Source: Streptomyces misionensis
Lineage (GTDB): Bacteria > Actinomycetota > Actinomycetes > Streptomycetales > Streptomycetaceae
Length of the DNA: 64,000 nucleotides
Direction of reading: 5' to 3'
Assembly: GCF_900104815.1 (NCBI RefSeq)
Contig: NZ_FNTD01000004.1
Location: 4,108,501 to 4,172,500 of the forward strand
Shown here: in pieces, positions 25,327 to 35,383 of the stretch
Numbering within the stretch: the first letter of the stretch is position 1
Layout: each line of letters opens with the position of its first letter
The notes under the pieces: model-generated
The model's database searches: none
What the model was told of the DNA's origin: nothing
The model's input: the letters and a program-made list of their open reading frames with translations, nothing else
Program-made: the position numbers and the translations under genes

Positions 25327-25686
25327 TTACCGCGGCAGGAGCTCGATCTTGATGGCGAGCGCGCCGAGCGCTTCCTTCTCCGCCGGGTAGATCTCGCGGA
25401 TGTTGGCGAGCTGCTGCTCGCGGGAGGAGGCCGGGTTGACGTTCGCAGGCCCCTCCCCGTCGAGCAGTTCCGCGAACGTCTTGTACTCCGTGACCCGCTT
25501 GACCAGGACGTCACAGCTCTCGTCCGTGCCCTTGATGCGGAAGCGGATGACGTCTCCAGCGGCCAGGTCTTCGAGGTGGGGATACTTCACCCGCACCTCG
25601 ATCGTCTTCTGACCAGTGGCGACCAGGTCGAAGTACCGGCGGTAGAGGTTCAGTTCGTGGACGCGCGGGGCGGCAGTTTCCGTCAT
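25327..25686 (-). CDS. ASCH domain protein
   Basis: A 119-residue single-domain protein of the ASCH fold, a PUA-like beta barrel that binds RNA or modified nucleosides. Characteristic parts are HELNLYRRYFDLVATGQKTIEVR near the N-terminus, LAAGDVIRFRI, and the C-terminal helix with EIYPAEKEALGALAIKIE. Family members include coactivator-linked RNA binders and an amidohydrolase acting on N4-acetylcytidine, so function is open. It lies 167 bp beyond tRNA-Ser and is followed by a gene with slightly lower GC, which could mark a small accessory insertion next to the tRNA. Confidence 0.85.
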   Translation of the reverse strand: MTETAAPRVHELNLYRRYFDLVATGQKTIEVRVKYPHLEDLAAGDVIRFRIKGTDESCDVLVKRVTEYKTFAELLDGEGPANVNPASSREQQLANIREIYPAEKEALGALAIKIELLPR

Positions 25687-25876
25687 CGGGCGGGAACGCT
25701 CCTGGCAGTTGCGGTGGACATGAGCCGGCCCAGTTCGCCGGCCGAGTACGAGCGGAAGAAGTGGCGGTTCGTCGTCGTCGCTGCCTCTGGCGAGTTAGCC
25801 GGGCGGGAGTCCCCGCACTGGTACAAACTGAAGTGGTGGATCACTTTTGCGGCACCACTCCGGCAACACCCTGGTC

Positions 25877-27115
25877 ATGACGACTGGCGGGAGAGCATCC
25901 GGGGAGAGCGTCCCGGACCGTACCCAGTCCTTCGGGGAAGAAGTGCTGGGCACGTTGCTTGACCGCGCCCATGTGCTGCCGCCTCATCGCATCGGCCCGA
26001 TCGTCGCGGACGCGGTCGGCAGGCTGGGCGGGCGGGACATCTCCGTGCTGCTTCAGGACTACGGACAGTGGCTCCTCGTTCCACTGCCCAGTGACGGCCT
26101 GGTCACCGGGGACCCGCAGTCGATCGACGGATCACACGCCGGCCGGGCATTCCTGGACACCCATTCTGTCGAGGTATCGCTCGGCGACGGTGTGCGTGTC
26201 CACGTCCCCCTCCTGGACGGCGGGGACCAGGTGGGTGTCATGTCCGTCACCCTGAACAGTGTCGATGACGACGTTCGGCGCTTGCTGCGCCGGATCGCCT
26301 GCGTGGTTGCGGACATGTTGGTCACCAAGCACAGCTACACCGACTTGTTCTTTCTCTCCAGGCGACGGGAGCCTATGACCGTGGCGGCGGAGATCCAGTG
26401 GTCACTGCTCCCCCCGCTGGCGATGATCATGCCGCGCGTGGCGGTGGCGGGCATCCTGGAGCCGGCGTACGACGTGGCGGGGGACAGCTTCGACTACGCC
26501 CTGAACGACGACATGCTGCACGTGGCGATGATCGATGCGATGGGGCACGGCCTGAGTGCCGCCGTGATGGCGACCGTCGCCATCGGTGCCTACCGGCACG
26601 CACGCCGCAGTGCCATCAACCTGTCCGAGATCTACTTCTTCATGGACCAGGCCGTGGCGGACCAGTTCGGCCCCGACCACTTCGTCACCGCCCAGATGAT
26701 GCGTCTCGACACCGCGACGGGACGGCTGCAGTGGGTCAACGCCGGACACCCCGCGCCTTTGCTCCTGCGCGGTGACCGGGTTGTCAGCCGTCTCGACAGC
26801 CCCACTACCCTGCCGGTCGGGTTCGGCGGCGAAGAGCCTGTGATCAGCGAACGCGCACTGAAACCGGGCGATCGCATCCTCTGCTTCACGGACGGGCTCA
26901 TCGAGCAGCACGAGCCCGGCGAGCAGCCCTTCGGCGAGCGCCGGCTGATCGACTGGGTCAACCGTGTGGCAAGCGTCAGGATGGGCCCGCGGGCGATGTC
27001 ACGCTCGCTTTCCCACGCCCTCAAGAATGCCCGCGGGGGACGCACCACTGATGACGCGACGATCTTGCTCATCGAGTGGTTGGGGTCTTCGGAGAGCGAT
27101 CACATCGTGCTGTGA
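25877..27115 (+). CDS. PP2C-family (RsbU/SpoIIE-like) protein phosphatase
   Basis: A 412-residue regulator with a GAF-like N-terminal sensor (about 20-160) and a complete SpoIIE-type PP2C domain (about 175-410). Unlike the other PP2C gene of this window, its metal sites are intact: AGDSFDYAL, MIDAMGHGLSAAVM, CFTDGLIEQ and TTDDATILLIEW. It should dephosphorylate an anti-sigma antagonist. The ATG at 25877 is the first ATG but has no good ribosome site; a TTG at 25847 would add ten residues. GC is a little lower than in neighbours, compatible with acquisition beside the tRNA. Confidence 0.87.
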   Translation: MTTGGRASGESVPDRTQSFGEEVLGTLLDRAHVLPPHRIGPIVADAVGRLGGRDISVLLQDYGQWLLVPLPSDGLVTGDPQSIDGSHAGRAFLDTHSVEVSLGDGVRVHVPLLDGGDQVGVMSVTLNSVDDDVRRLLRRIACVVADMLVTKHSYTDLFFLSRRREPMTVAAEIQWSLLPPLAMIMPRVAVAGILEPAYDVAGDSFDYALNDDMLHVAMIDAMGHGLSAAVMATVAIGAYRHARRSAINLSEIYFFMDQAVADQFGPDHFVTAQMMRLDTATGRLQWVNAGHPAPLLLRGDRVVSRLDSPTTLPVGFGGEEPVISERALKPGDRILCFTDGLIEQHEPGEQPFGERRLIDWVNRVASVRMGPRAMSRSLSHALKNARGGRTTDDATILLIEWLGSSESDHIVL

Positions 27116-27322
27116 GGTTGGTTCTCCAGCGCTGCGACAGGGGTGGCCTGGTCAGGCCGGCTCACGGCCGGTGCTCGCAAGGAGAAACGGGGTTGTGGAC
27201 CCCCTGTGGACCACAACCCCCGTACGGCGACGGAGACCGGTCCGCTGTACCCGCTCCCTCCCAGGCGGGACGGGGCCGAGGGGGCGCGTGGGTGCCCGTC
27301 GTTCCCCTTGGGCCCCCGCCCG

Positions 27323-28180
27323 CTACGGTCGGTGGCCGGTCATCCTCGCCGCCGAGGCGATGGTCGCGCGGGCCTCGTGTTCGGGCAGGCCGGTGTGGCG
27401 GGCGGCCTCGGTGAGGGGGGTGGCGAGGGCGGGGCCGATGCCGTTCTCGTAGGCGCGGCAGGCGGCCCAGAACAGCCGGGTGTTGCGCTGGCCCTCGTGC
27501 GCGGTGAGGACGAAGTGGACGAGGCCGTGGCCGGTGTGCGCGGGCGCCGGGTGCCGGGCGGGGCGCGGGGGCGGGAGCAGCAGCCGCAGCAGGGCCGGCG
27601 GGCAGGCGGCCGGGGGCAGGTGGGCGGTGCCGGGAGCGGTGGAGTAGACGCCGTGGTCGGTGCGGGAGCCGGGGCCGACCAGATAGCCGCCGGCGCCGCG
27701 GATGTCGATGCCGGGCGCGAGCCGGCCCGCCGAGTTCGGGACGACGACGTCCGGGGGCCCGGTCAGCCACAGGTGCCGGCCGCCGCTCGGGGTGAGCACC
27801 ACGACGGTCCGCGGGACGGTGAACCGGTGCCGCAGGCCCAGCTCGCGCAGGGCGGCCGGGGCGTCCGTGCCGGACTTGGTGTCCAGGTCGACGCCGATCA
27901 GGTGGTACGGGGGCAGCCCGCAGGCGATGCCGTAGCCGGTGGCCCAGGGCGCGGCGGCGAACATCGCGCGGACGCGCGCCGGGTCGCTGGAGGCGTCGTA
28001 CACCCCGTGGCCGAGGCGGCCGCACGCGCCGTGGCAGACCGGGCCGCGGTCGCCGTGGTGCGGGGAGCGCAGGGCCGGGAGCTTCGTCCGGGACAGCGGG
28101 AGGACGGCCAGGCCGTGTTCGGCGGCGGACAACGCGTGGGCGAGGGCCAGGGTCGTGGCCCGCCGGTCGGTGGTGGCCAT
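27323..28180 (-). CDS. Prim-Pol domain protein (bifunctional DNA primase/polymerase, N-terminal type)
   Basis: A 285-residue protein with a Prim-Pol domain. The possible metal-binding cluster CHGACGRLGHGVYDASSD (about residues 48-65) is followed by IACGLPPYHLIGVDLDTKSGTDAP, where the aspartates of DLD match the catalytic acidic pair of the family, then TPSGGRHLWLTG and GIDIRGAGGYLVGPGS. The Pro-rich stretch near residue 205 links to a small helical end (WAACRAYENGIGPA). There is no helicase and no nearby replicon. It differs in length and sequence from the Prim-Pol protein at 18455-19123. Start ATG after TAAGGGC. Confidence 0.8.
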   Translation of the reverse strand: MATTDRRATTLALAHALSAAEHGLAVLPLSRTKLPALRSPHHGDRGPVCHGACGRLGHGVYDASSDPARVRAMFAAAPWATGYGIACGLPPYHLIGVDLDTKSGTDAPAALRELGLRHRFTVPRTVVVLTPSGGRHLWLTGPPDVVVPNSAGRLAPGIDIRGAGGYLVGPGSRTDHGVYSTAPGTAHLPPAACPPALLRLLLPPPRPARHPAPAHTGHGLVHFVLTAHEGQRNTRLFWAACRAYENGIGPALATPLTEAARHTGLPEHEARATIASAARMTGHRP

Positions 28181-28491
28181 GCCCTTATGGTCGTACTTAC
28201 GTTCGAAAAAGGGAAGTGGGCGAGCGGCCGGTCCGGACCAGGCATCGGACACCGCCCGGACCCTGGGGACGGCCGGCACCCGGGTACCCGCGTCCGGCCC
28301 GGTCCCGGCCGCGGACGGCTGGGACGGCGGGCCGGGCCACGGGGGTTTCTCAGGGTCGACCCGCAGACGGGGCGGACCCCCGCTCCACCCAGAGGAGGTG
28401 GAGCCATCCCCACCCCTACAACCTGAGGCGGACCCCGCTTCGGCACTTGCGGCCGATCCGCCGGTACGGGGAGCGCTCATAGCGTGGAGCC
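28181..28491. other. 311-bp divergent intergenic region
   Basis: It separates the Prim-Pol gene (minus) from the sigma factor gene (plus). The palindrome TTCGAA near 28202-28207 lies just upstream of the Prim-Pol start. I see no gene and no ECF-type autoregulatory promoter (GGAAC then CGT at 16-17 bp) before the sigma gene. Confidence 0.45.
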
Positions 28492-29028
28492 ATGACCACA
28501 CCCGTCTGCACCAGCGCCTCGGCGGCGGCCCCGGCGTACCCGACGTTCTCGTCGTACGTGCGTGCCCGCCGGCCCGTTCTGCTGCGCGCCGCGCGCTCGC
28601 TGACCGCGAATCCCAGCGATGCCGAGGACCTGCTGCAGACCGCGCTCGCCAAGACCTACGCGGCCTGGGAGCGGATCGAGAACCAGCGGGCGCTGGACGG
28701 CTATGTGCGCCGCGCGCTGCTGAACACACGGACCTCGCAGTGGCGCAAGCGCCGGGTGGACGAGTTCTGCTGCGACGAACTGCCCGAGCCGGAGCCGGTG
28801 CCCGGCGACGACCCGGCCGAGCGGCAGGCGCTGCACGACGCGATGTGGCGGGCGATCATGAAGCTGCCGGCGCGGCAGCGGGCCATGGTCGTCCTCAGGT
28901 ACTACGAGGACCTCAGCGAGGTGCAGACCGCCGAGGTGCTCGGGGTCTCGGTCGGCACGGTGAAGTCGGCGGTCTCCCGGGCGCTCGGCAAGCTCCGGGA
29001 GGACCCGGAACTGGACCCCGCGAGATGA
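28492..29028 (+). CDS. SigE-family ECF RNA polymerase sigma factor
   Basis: A 178-residue ECF sigma factor. Region 2 covers about residues 28-95 (LTANPSDAEDLLQTALAKTY, then RRALLNTRTSQWRKRR) and region 4 about 115-170, ending in the helix-turn-helix LSEVQTAEVLGVSVGTVKSAVSRAL. The sequence type matches the actinobacterial SigE family that lacks a fused anti-sigma domain. There is no anti-sigma gene next to it; the next gene is an acyl-CoA ligase 124 bp downstream with its own operator-like site. What activates it is unknown. Confidence 0.88.
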   Translation: MTTPVCTSASAAAPAYPTFSSYVRARRPVLLRAARSLTANPSDAEDLLQTALAKTYAAWERIENQRALDGYVRRALLNTRTSQWRKRRVDEFCCDELPEPEPVPGDDPAERQALHDAMWRAIMKLPARQRAMVVLRYYEDLSEVQTAEVLGVSVGTVKSAVSRALGKLREDPELDPAR

Positions 29029-29077
29029 CCGTCGCGGCCACGGGGTGCCCCGGGCCGCATTTTCCCGCCCCCTAGTG

Positions 29078-29095
29078 ACATACCAAGCGGTATGT
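29078..29095. promoter_or_regulatory. operator-like dyad upstream of the acyl-CoA ligase gene
   Basis: ACATACC and GGTATGT are perfect inverted 7-bp arms around AAGC, 58 bp upstream of the fadD start codon, in an otherwise GC-rich gap. The shape is that of a TetR-family operator such as those of fatty-acid degradation regulators. The regulator is not in the window. Confidence 0.6.
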
Positions 29096-29152
29096 GCGCA
29101 GAATCAGCGCACCCCCCTACCACCGCGTAGGCATCGTCGCCGGGAGGACTCC

Positions 29153-30808
<1,656 letters not shown>

Positions 30809-30814
30809 GACGAA

Positions 30815-30839
30815 GGGGCCGGGCGGCAGGCCCGGCCCC
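30815..30839. terminator. bidirectional terminator between fadD and the PAS gene
   Basis: GGGGCCGGGC at 30815-30824 pairs with GCCCGGCCCC at 30830-30839 around a five-base loop, seven bases after the fadD stop and 15 before the stop of the convergent gene. Confidence 0.8.
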
Positions 30840-30854
30840 CTCGCCGCCGGAGCG

Positions 30855-33800
30855 CTAGTTGGTGCCGATCCGGGACAGCAGGTCCACGATCCGGGACTGC
30901 ACCTCGGTGCTGGTGGACCGCTCCGCGAGGAACAGCACCGTCTCGCCCGAGGTCAGCCGCGGCAGCTCGGCCTGGTCGACGGCGGCCGTGTAGACGACCA
31001 GCGGGGTGCGGTTGAGCTGCCCGTTCGCGCGCAGCCAGTCCACGATCCCGGCCCGCCGCCGGTGCACCTGCATCAGGTCCATCACCACGAGGTTCGGCCG
31101 GAACCGGCCCGCCAGCGCCACCGCGTCGGTGTCGTTCGCGGCCCGCGCCACCTGCATCGCGCGCCGCTCCAGCGTCGCGGTCAGCGCCAGCGCGATCTCC
31201 TCGTGCTCCTCGATCAGCAGCACCCGCGGCGGATGCTGCTCGCTGTCCCGCGGCGCCAGCGCCTTCAGCAGCACGGCGGGATCGGCGCCGTACGCCGCCT
31301 CCCGCGTCGCCTGCCCGAGCCCGGCCGTGACCAGCACCGGCACCTCGGCGGCCACGGCGGCCTGGCGCAGCGACTGGAGGGCGGTACGGGTGATCGGACC
31401 GGTCAGCGGGTCCACGAACAGCGCCGCCGGGAAGGCCGCGATCTGCGCGTCGACCTCCTCGCGCGAGTGCACGATCACCGGCCGGTAGCCGCGGTCGCTC
31501 AGCGCCTGCTGGGTGGTCACGTCCGGCGCGGGCCACACCAGCAGCCGGCGCGGGTTGTCCAGCGGCTCCGGCGGCAGTTCGTCGTCCATCGGCTGCGGGC
31601 GCGGGGTGTCCGCCACCTCGACGGCCCCGCCGGGACCGTCCAGCGGCTCGGGCCCCTCGGCCGCGTTCGCGTCCGGCGCGCCGATCGCGTACGACCGTCC
31701 GGCCCCCTCGGTGCCCGGCGCGAGCCGTGACTGCCCGGGCAGGCCCGGGGACTGCGCGGGCGCCGGCTCGGCCGTCTGCTCCTGCCGGGCGGCCGGGTCG
31801 GGGGGCGTGCCCAGCTTGCGCCGGCGGCCGGAGCCGTTCGGCGTGTGCGGGGGCGGCGTCGGCGTCCCCTGCCGCGTGAACGGCACGCCCTGACCGAGGG
31901 TCCGCACGCTGAAGGCGCGGCCCTGGGTGGAGTCGGGGTCGTACGCCGGGACGCTCCCGGTCGCCGTGGCACCCGCGTTCTCGGCGGGCAGCGGCTGCGC
32001 GGCACGGTGCTCCGCGGGCAGCGGCGTGCCGGCCGCGGGGGTCGGCTGCGGCGCGGGGGCGGCGGGCGCCGCCGGGGGCACCGGAGTACCGGCCGCCGGG
32101 GTCGCGGCGGGCCCGGACCGCGGTGCGGGGGCGCCGGGCGCGGGCGGGGCGGTGGGCGCGGGCCGCGGTACGGCGACGCCCGCGCCGGAGGTGTCGTCGG
32201 CACCGGGCCACCCCGGGGCGGCGGCCGGTGCGGGGGCGGCGGTCACCGGGCCCTGGGCGGGGGCGGGCCCCTGGGGGGCGCCGGCCTCGGCGGGCAGGGG
32301 CAGCGGCTGGGCGCCGGGGGCGGCCGGGGTGCCGTGGGCCGGCGTGGCGGCCGCAGGGGGCTGCTGGGCCGGGGCGGGCTGCCCGGGGGGCACGGGCCGC
32401 GCGGCACCCGGCTGACCCGGGACCGGCGGCACGGCGGCGTGGGGCGCGCCCGCCGCGGCCTGCGGCCCGGGAACACCGGGCGCGGCGGCCGTACCGGGGG
32501 CGGCGGGAGCGGCGGGAGGGGTGACCGTACCCGGGGCGGCCGGGGCGGCCGGCGCGGCCGGCGCGGCGCCCGCGGTCCCGGGCTGTGCCGCGACCGCCTC
32601 CGCCGGTGCCGGCGCGGCGACCGCCGGTCCGGCCTGGAGCGGGACGCCCCGCCCCTCGGTGTCCTCCACCTGCGGCTGCGCGGGCGGTGCGACGGACCGG
32701 CGGCGCCGCCCGGTGGGGGCGCTGGTGGGATGCGGCTGCGGCGGGGTGTGGTCGGCGGCCTGGCTCAGCGGCACGGCGTCGTGCCGTCCCTCCTCGGCGG
32801 GCATGGTCAGCGGCGGCTGCGCGGGCACCCGCACCTGGCCGGGCAGGCCCGGGGCCGGTGCGGCCGGGGCCGCCGCCTCCGGGGCGCGGTCGGCCGTGGC
32901 GGGCGGCAGCGCGAAGACGGTACGGGCGGCCGACTCCTGCGCGGCGGCACGCTCGGCCGCCGCGGCCAGCGCGCGCCGGCGCCGTCCGGTGGGCCGTCCC
33001 TCCTCGTCGGTGTCCTCGCCGTCCCCGGCCGGCAGCGCGGCGGGCAGGGCGGCCTGCGCGGCCGCCTCCGAGCCGTGGCGGGCGCGTCGTCCGGCGGGCG
33101 CGGGCACGCCCTGCGGCGGTACGGCGCCGCCGAGCCCGGTACCGGAGGCGGCGGTCCCCGCGGCATGCTCGGCCGCGGTCACCACGGCGCCCTCGCTCAC
33201 CCCGTCGCCACCGGCGCGGACGGGCAGTTCGGCGGGCCGTCCACGGCGCCGCCCGGTCCCGCCGGAGGTCGCCTGGGGGTCCTCGACCGGAACCGGGCCG
33301 GTCTCGTCGGCGGGCGCGCCCGCGCGCCTGCGCCGCCGCCCGGTCGGCGCGGGCGCCCCGGTCCCGTCACCGCCCGCGTCCGGCAGGTCGCCGCCGTCCA
33401 GGAAGGAGTCGGTGGACCCGCGCCGGGCCCGGCGCCTGCCACCGGCGGCACCGTCCTCGTGCTCCTCCGCGGGCCCGGCGGGCTCGGGCGCCGGCGCGGC
33501 GACGGCCCCGGCGCCCGCCCCGAGCGGCACCTCCAGGACGTACGCGCTGCCGCTCATGCCCGGCACCTCGTGCGTCTGGAGCACACCGCCGTGGGCGCGC
33601 ACGATCCCGCGCACGATCGGCTCGTGCACCGGGTCGCCGCCGGCGTACGGTCCGCGCACCTCGATCCGGGCCACCGCACCGCGCTGGGCGGCGGCGACGA
33701 CCACGGTGTTGTCCAGGTAACCGCCCGTGGAGACGGGCGCGTTGCCGGTCGCGTCGACGCCCGCGACGTCCGCGACCAGATGCGCCAGCGCGGTGGCGAG

Positions 33801-35204
33801 CCGCTGCGGGTCGACCTCGGCCTCGATGGGCGGGGCGTGCACGGCGAACTGCACCCGGCCGGGGCCGATCAGTTCCACCGCGCCGTCGACACCGGCGGCG
33901 ACGACGGCGTCCAGCATCACCTTCGTACGGGTGATGTCCTCGCTGCCCGCGTCGATCCGCTGGTAGCCGAGGACGTTGTCGATGAGGGTGGTGATCCGCG
34001 AGTACCCGGCGGACAGGTGGTGCAGCACCTGGTTGGCCTCGGGCCACAGTTGCCCGGCGTCGTCGGAGGCGAGGGCGGCCAGTTCCCGCCGCAGCTCGTC
34101 CAGGGGCCCGCGCAGCGACCGCCCGAGCAGGGTGAGCAGCTGCTCGTGCCGGCCCGCCAGCGCCTCGTACCGGTCCTTCTCCCGCTCGCCGAGCGCGGCG
34201 TAACGCTCCTCGCCCGCCGCCAGCTCCTCCGCGTGCTTCTCGCGCAGCCCGGCCAGCTCGGCGTCGTACTTCTCGCGCAGCTCCTCCACCTCGGTGGCGT
34301 GCTGCTGGCGCAGGGCGGTGAGGTCGGAGGCGTGCTCCTCGGAGAGCTTCTCCAGCTCCTCGGCGTGCGCCTGCTCCAGCGCCTCCTTCTCCTCCACCAG
34401 GGCGTCGAAGGGCCGCCGGTCGGCGAAGGTCATCACGGCGCCGACGAGCTGGTCCCCGTCACGCACCGGCGCGGTGGTCAGGTCGACCGGCACCTTCTTG
34501 TCGCCCTTGGACCACAGCACCTGCCCGCGCACCCGGTGCTTGCGCCCGGAGCGCAGGGTGTCGGCGAGCGGCGACTCGGCGTACGGGAAGGGGGAGCCGT
34601 CGGCCCGCGAGTGCAGGACGAGGTTGTGCAGCTCCTTGCCGCCCAGCTCGCCCGCCCGGTAGCCGAGGATCTGCGCGGCGGCCGGGTTGACGAGCACGAT
34701 CCGCCCGTCGGTGTCCGTGCCGACGACGCCCTCGGAGGCGGCGCGCAGGATCATCTCGGTCTGCCGCTGCGAGCGGGCCAGCTCCGCCTCGGTGTCGACG
34801 GTCCCGGACAGGTCCCGGACGACGATCATCAGCAGCTCGTCGCCCGTGTAGCCGTAACCGTCGTACGCCTGCTGCCCGTTCTCCAGGTTCGCGCTGGTGA
34901 CCTCGACGGGGAACTCGGTCCCGTCGGTGCGCCGGGCGACCATCCGGGCGGGCTTGGTCCGGCCCCGCGGGTCCCGCTGACCGGGCCGCCGCATGGAGCC
35001 GGGGATCAGCCGGGAGTCGAACTGGGGCAGCAGATCGAGCAGACCGCGCCCCACGAGCGCGGTCCCCGGCGTTTCGAAGGCCTCCAACGCGATGGTGTTG
35101 GCGTTGACGACGGTTCCGTTGGCGTTGACCAGGACCAACGCGTCCGGCAGAGCGTCGAGTATGGCTGCGAGGCGAGCAGCGCCTCGGGATGGCCTGCTGC
35201 TCAC
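30855..35204 (-). CDS. giant PAS-PAS, histidine-kinase-like and double-receiver protein
   Basis: A 1449-residue cytoplasmic signalling protein. Order: PAS (about 8-130), PAS (about 145-265), a charged coiled coil (about 270-360), a kinase-like region (about 360-560), an Ala/Pro-rich linker of about 620 residues, then two receiver-like domains (about 1195-1315 and 1325-1449). The expected phospho-acceptor region (usually SHELRTPL) reads GRSLRGPLDEL without histidine, and I cannot find a proper ATP-binding N box, so it looks like a pseudokinase. The first receiver is divergent (ALFVDPLTG); the second has LVVMDLM, a normal phosphoryl Asp site. The linker repeats GRRRR-type motifs. GTG start with GGAGG upstream. 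Confidence 0.85.
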   Translation of the reverse strand: MSSRPSRGAARLAAILDALPDALVLVNANGTVVNANTIALEAFETPGTALVGRGLLDLLPQFDSRLIPGSMRRPGQRDPRGRTKPARMVARRTDGTEFPVEVTSANLENGQQAYDGYGYTGDELLMIVVRDLSGTVDTEAELARSQRQTEMILRAASEGVVGTDTDGRIVLVNPAAAQILGYRAGELGGKELHNLVLHSRADGSPFPYAESPLADTLRSGRKHRVRGQVLWSKGDKKVPVDLTTAPVRDGDQLVGAVMTFADRRPFDALVEEKEALEQAHAEELEKLSEEHASDLTALRQQHATEVEELREKYDAELAGLREKHAEELAAGEERYAALGEREKDRYEALAGRHEQLLTLLGRSLRGPLDELRRELAALASDDAGQLWPEANQVLHHLSAGYSRITTLIDNVLGYQRIDAGSEDITRTKVMLDAVVAAGVDGAVELIGPGRVQFAVHAPPIEAEVDPQRLATALAHLVADVAGVDATGNAPVSTGGYLDNTVVVAAAQRGAVARIEVRGPYAGGDPVHEPIVRGIVRAHGGVLQTHEVPGMSGSAYVLEVPLGAGAGAVAAPAPEPAGPAEEHEDGAAGGRRRARRGSTDSFLDGGDLPDAGGDGTGAPAPTGRRRRRAGAPADETGPVPVEDPQATSGGTGRRRGRPAELPVRAGGDGVSEGAVVTAAEHAAGTAASGTGLGGAVPPQGVPAPAGRRARHGSEAAAQAALPAALPAGDGEDTDEEGRPTGRRRRALAAAAERAAAQESAARTVFALPPATADRAPEAAAPAAPAPGLPGQVRVPAQPPLTMPAEEGRHDAVPLSQAADHTPPQPHPTSAPTGRRRRSVAPPAQPQVEDTEGRGVPLQAGPAVAAPAPAEAVAAQPGTAGAAPAAPAAPAAPGTVTPPAAPAAPGTAAAPGVPGPQAAAGAPHAAVPPVPGQPGAARPVPPGQPAPAQQPPAAATPAHGTPAAPGAQPLPLPAEAGAPQGPAPAQGPVTAAPAPAAAPGWPGADDTSGAGVAVPRPAPTAPPAPGAPAPRSGPAATPAAGTPVPPAAPAAPAPQPTPAAGTPLPAEHRAAQPLPAENAGATATGSVPAYDPDSTQGRAFSVRTLGQGVPFTRQGTPTPPPHTPNGSGRRRKLGTPPDPAARQEQTAEPAPAQSPGLPGQSRLAPGTEGAGRSYAIGAPDANAAEGPEPLDGPGGAVEVADTPRPQPMDDELPPEPLDNPRRLLVWPAPDVTTQQALSDRGYRPVIVHSREEVDAQIAAFPAALFVDPLTGPITRTALQSLRQAAVAAEVPVLVTAGLGQATREAAYGADPAVLLKALAPRDSEQHPPRVLLIEEHEEIALALTATLERRAMQVARAANDTDAVALAGRFRPNLVVMDLMQVHRRRAGIVDWLRANGQLNRTPLVVYTAAVDQAELPRLTSGETVLFLAERSTSTEVQSRIVDLLSRIGTN

Positions 35205-35383
35205 GAGACGCTTCCTCCCTGTTACCGCACCTTGCCGACCGCTCGGGCCATCTTGCCAACCGGCCCGCGGCGTGTCACGCGAGGGAGTCTATGCGCACGT
35301 GTTGTGCCGGGGGCGCCGGATGAGAGGGAGGTCCCACGAGGAAGTGACGCCGATGCGGTGACGACCGGACCTTTGGCCCAGGC

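Noticed and set aside
25720-25962. An 80-codon plus-strand frame between the ASCH and PP2C genes
   Set aside because: The first 45 residues look protein-like but the frame then runs into the PP2C gene in the wrong frame; at best a decayed remnant.
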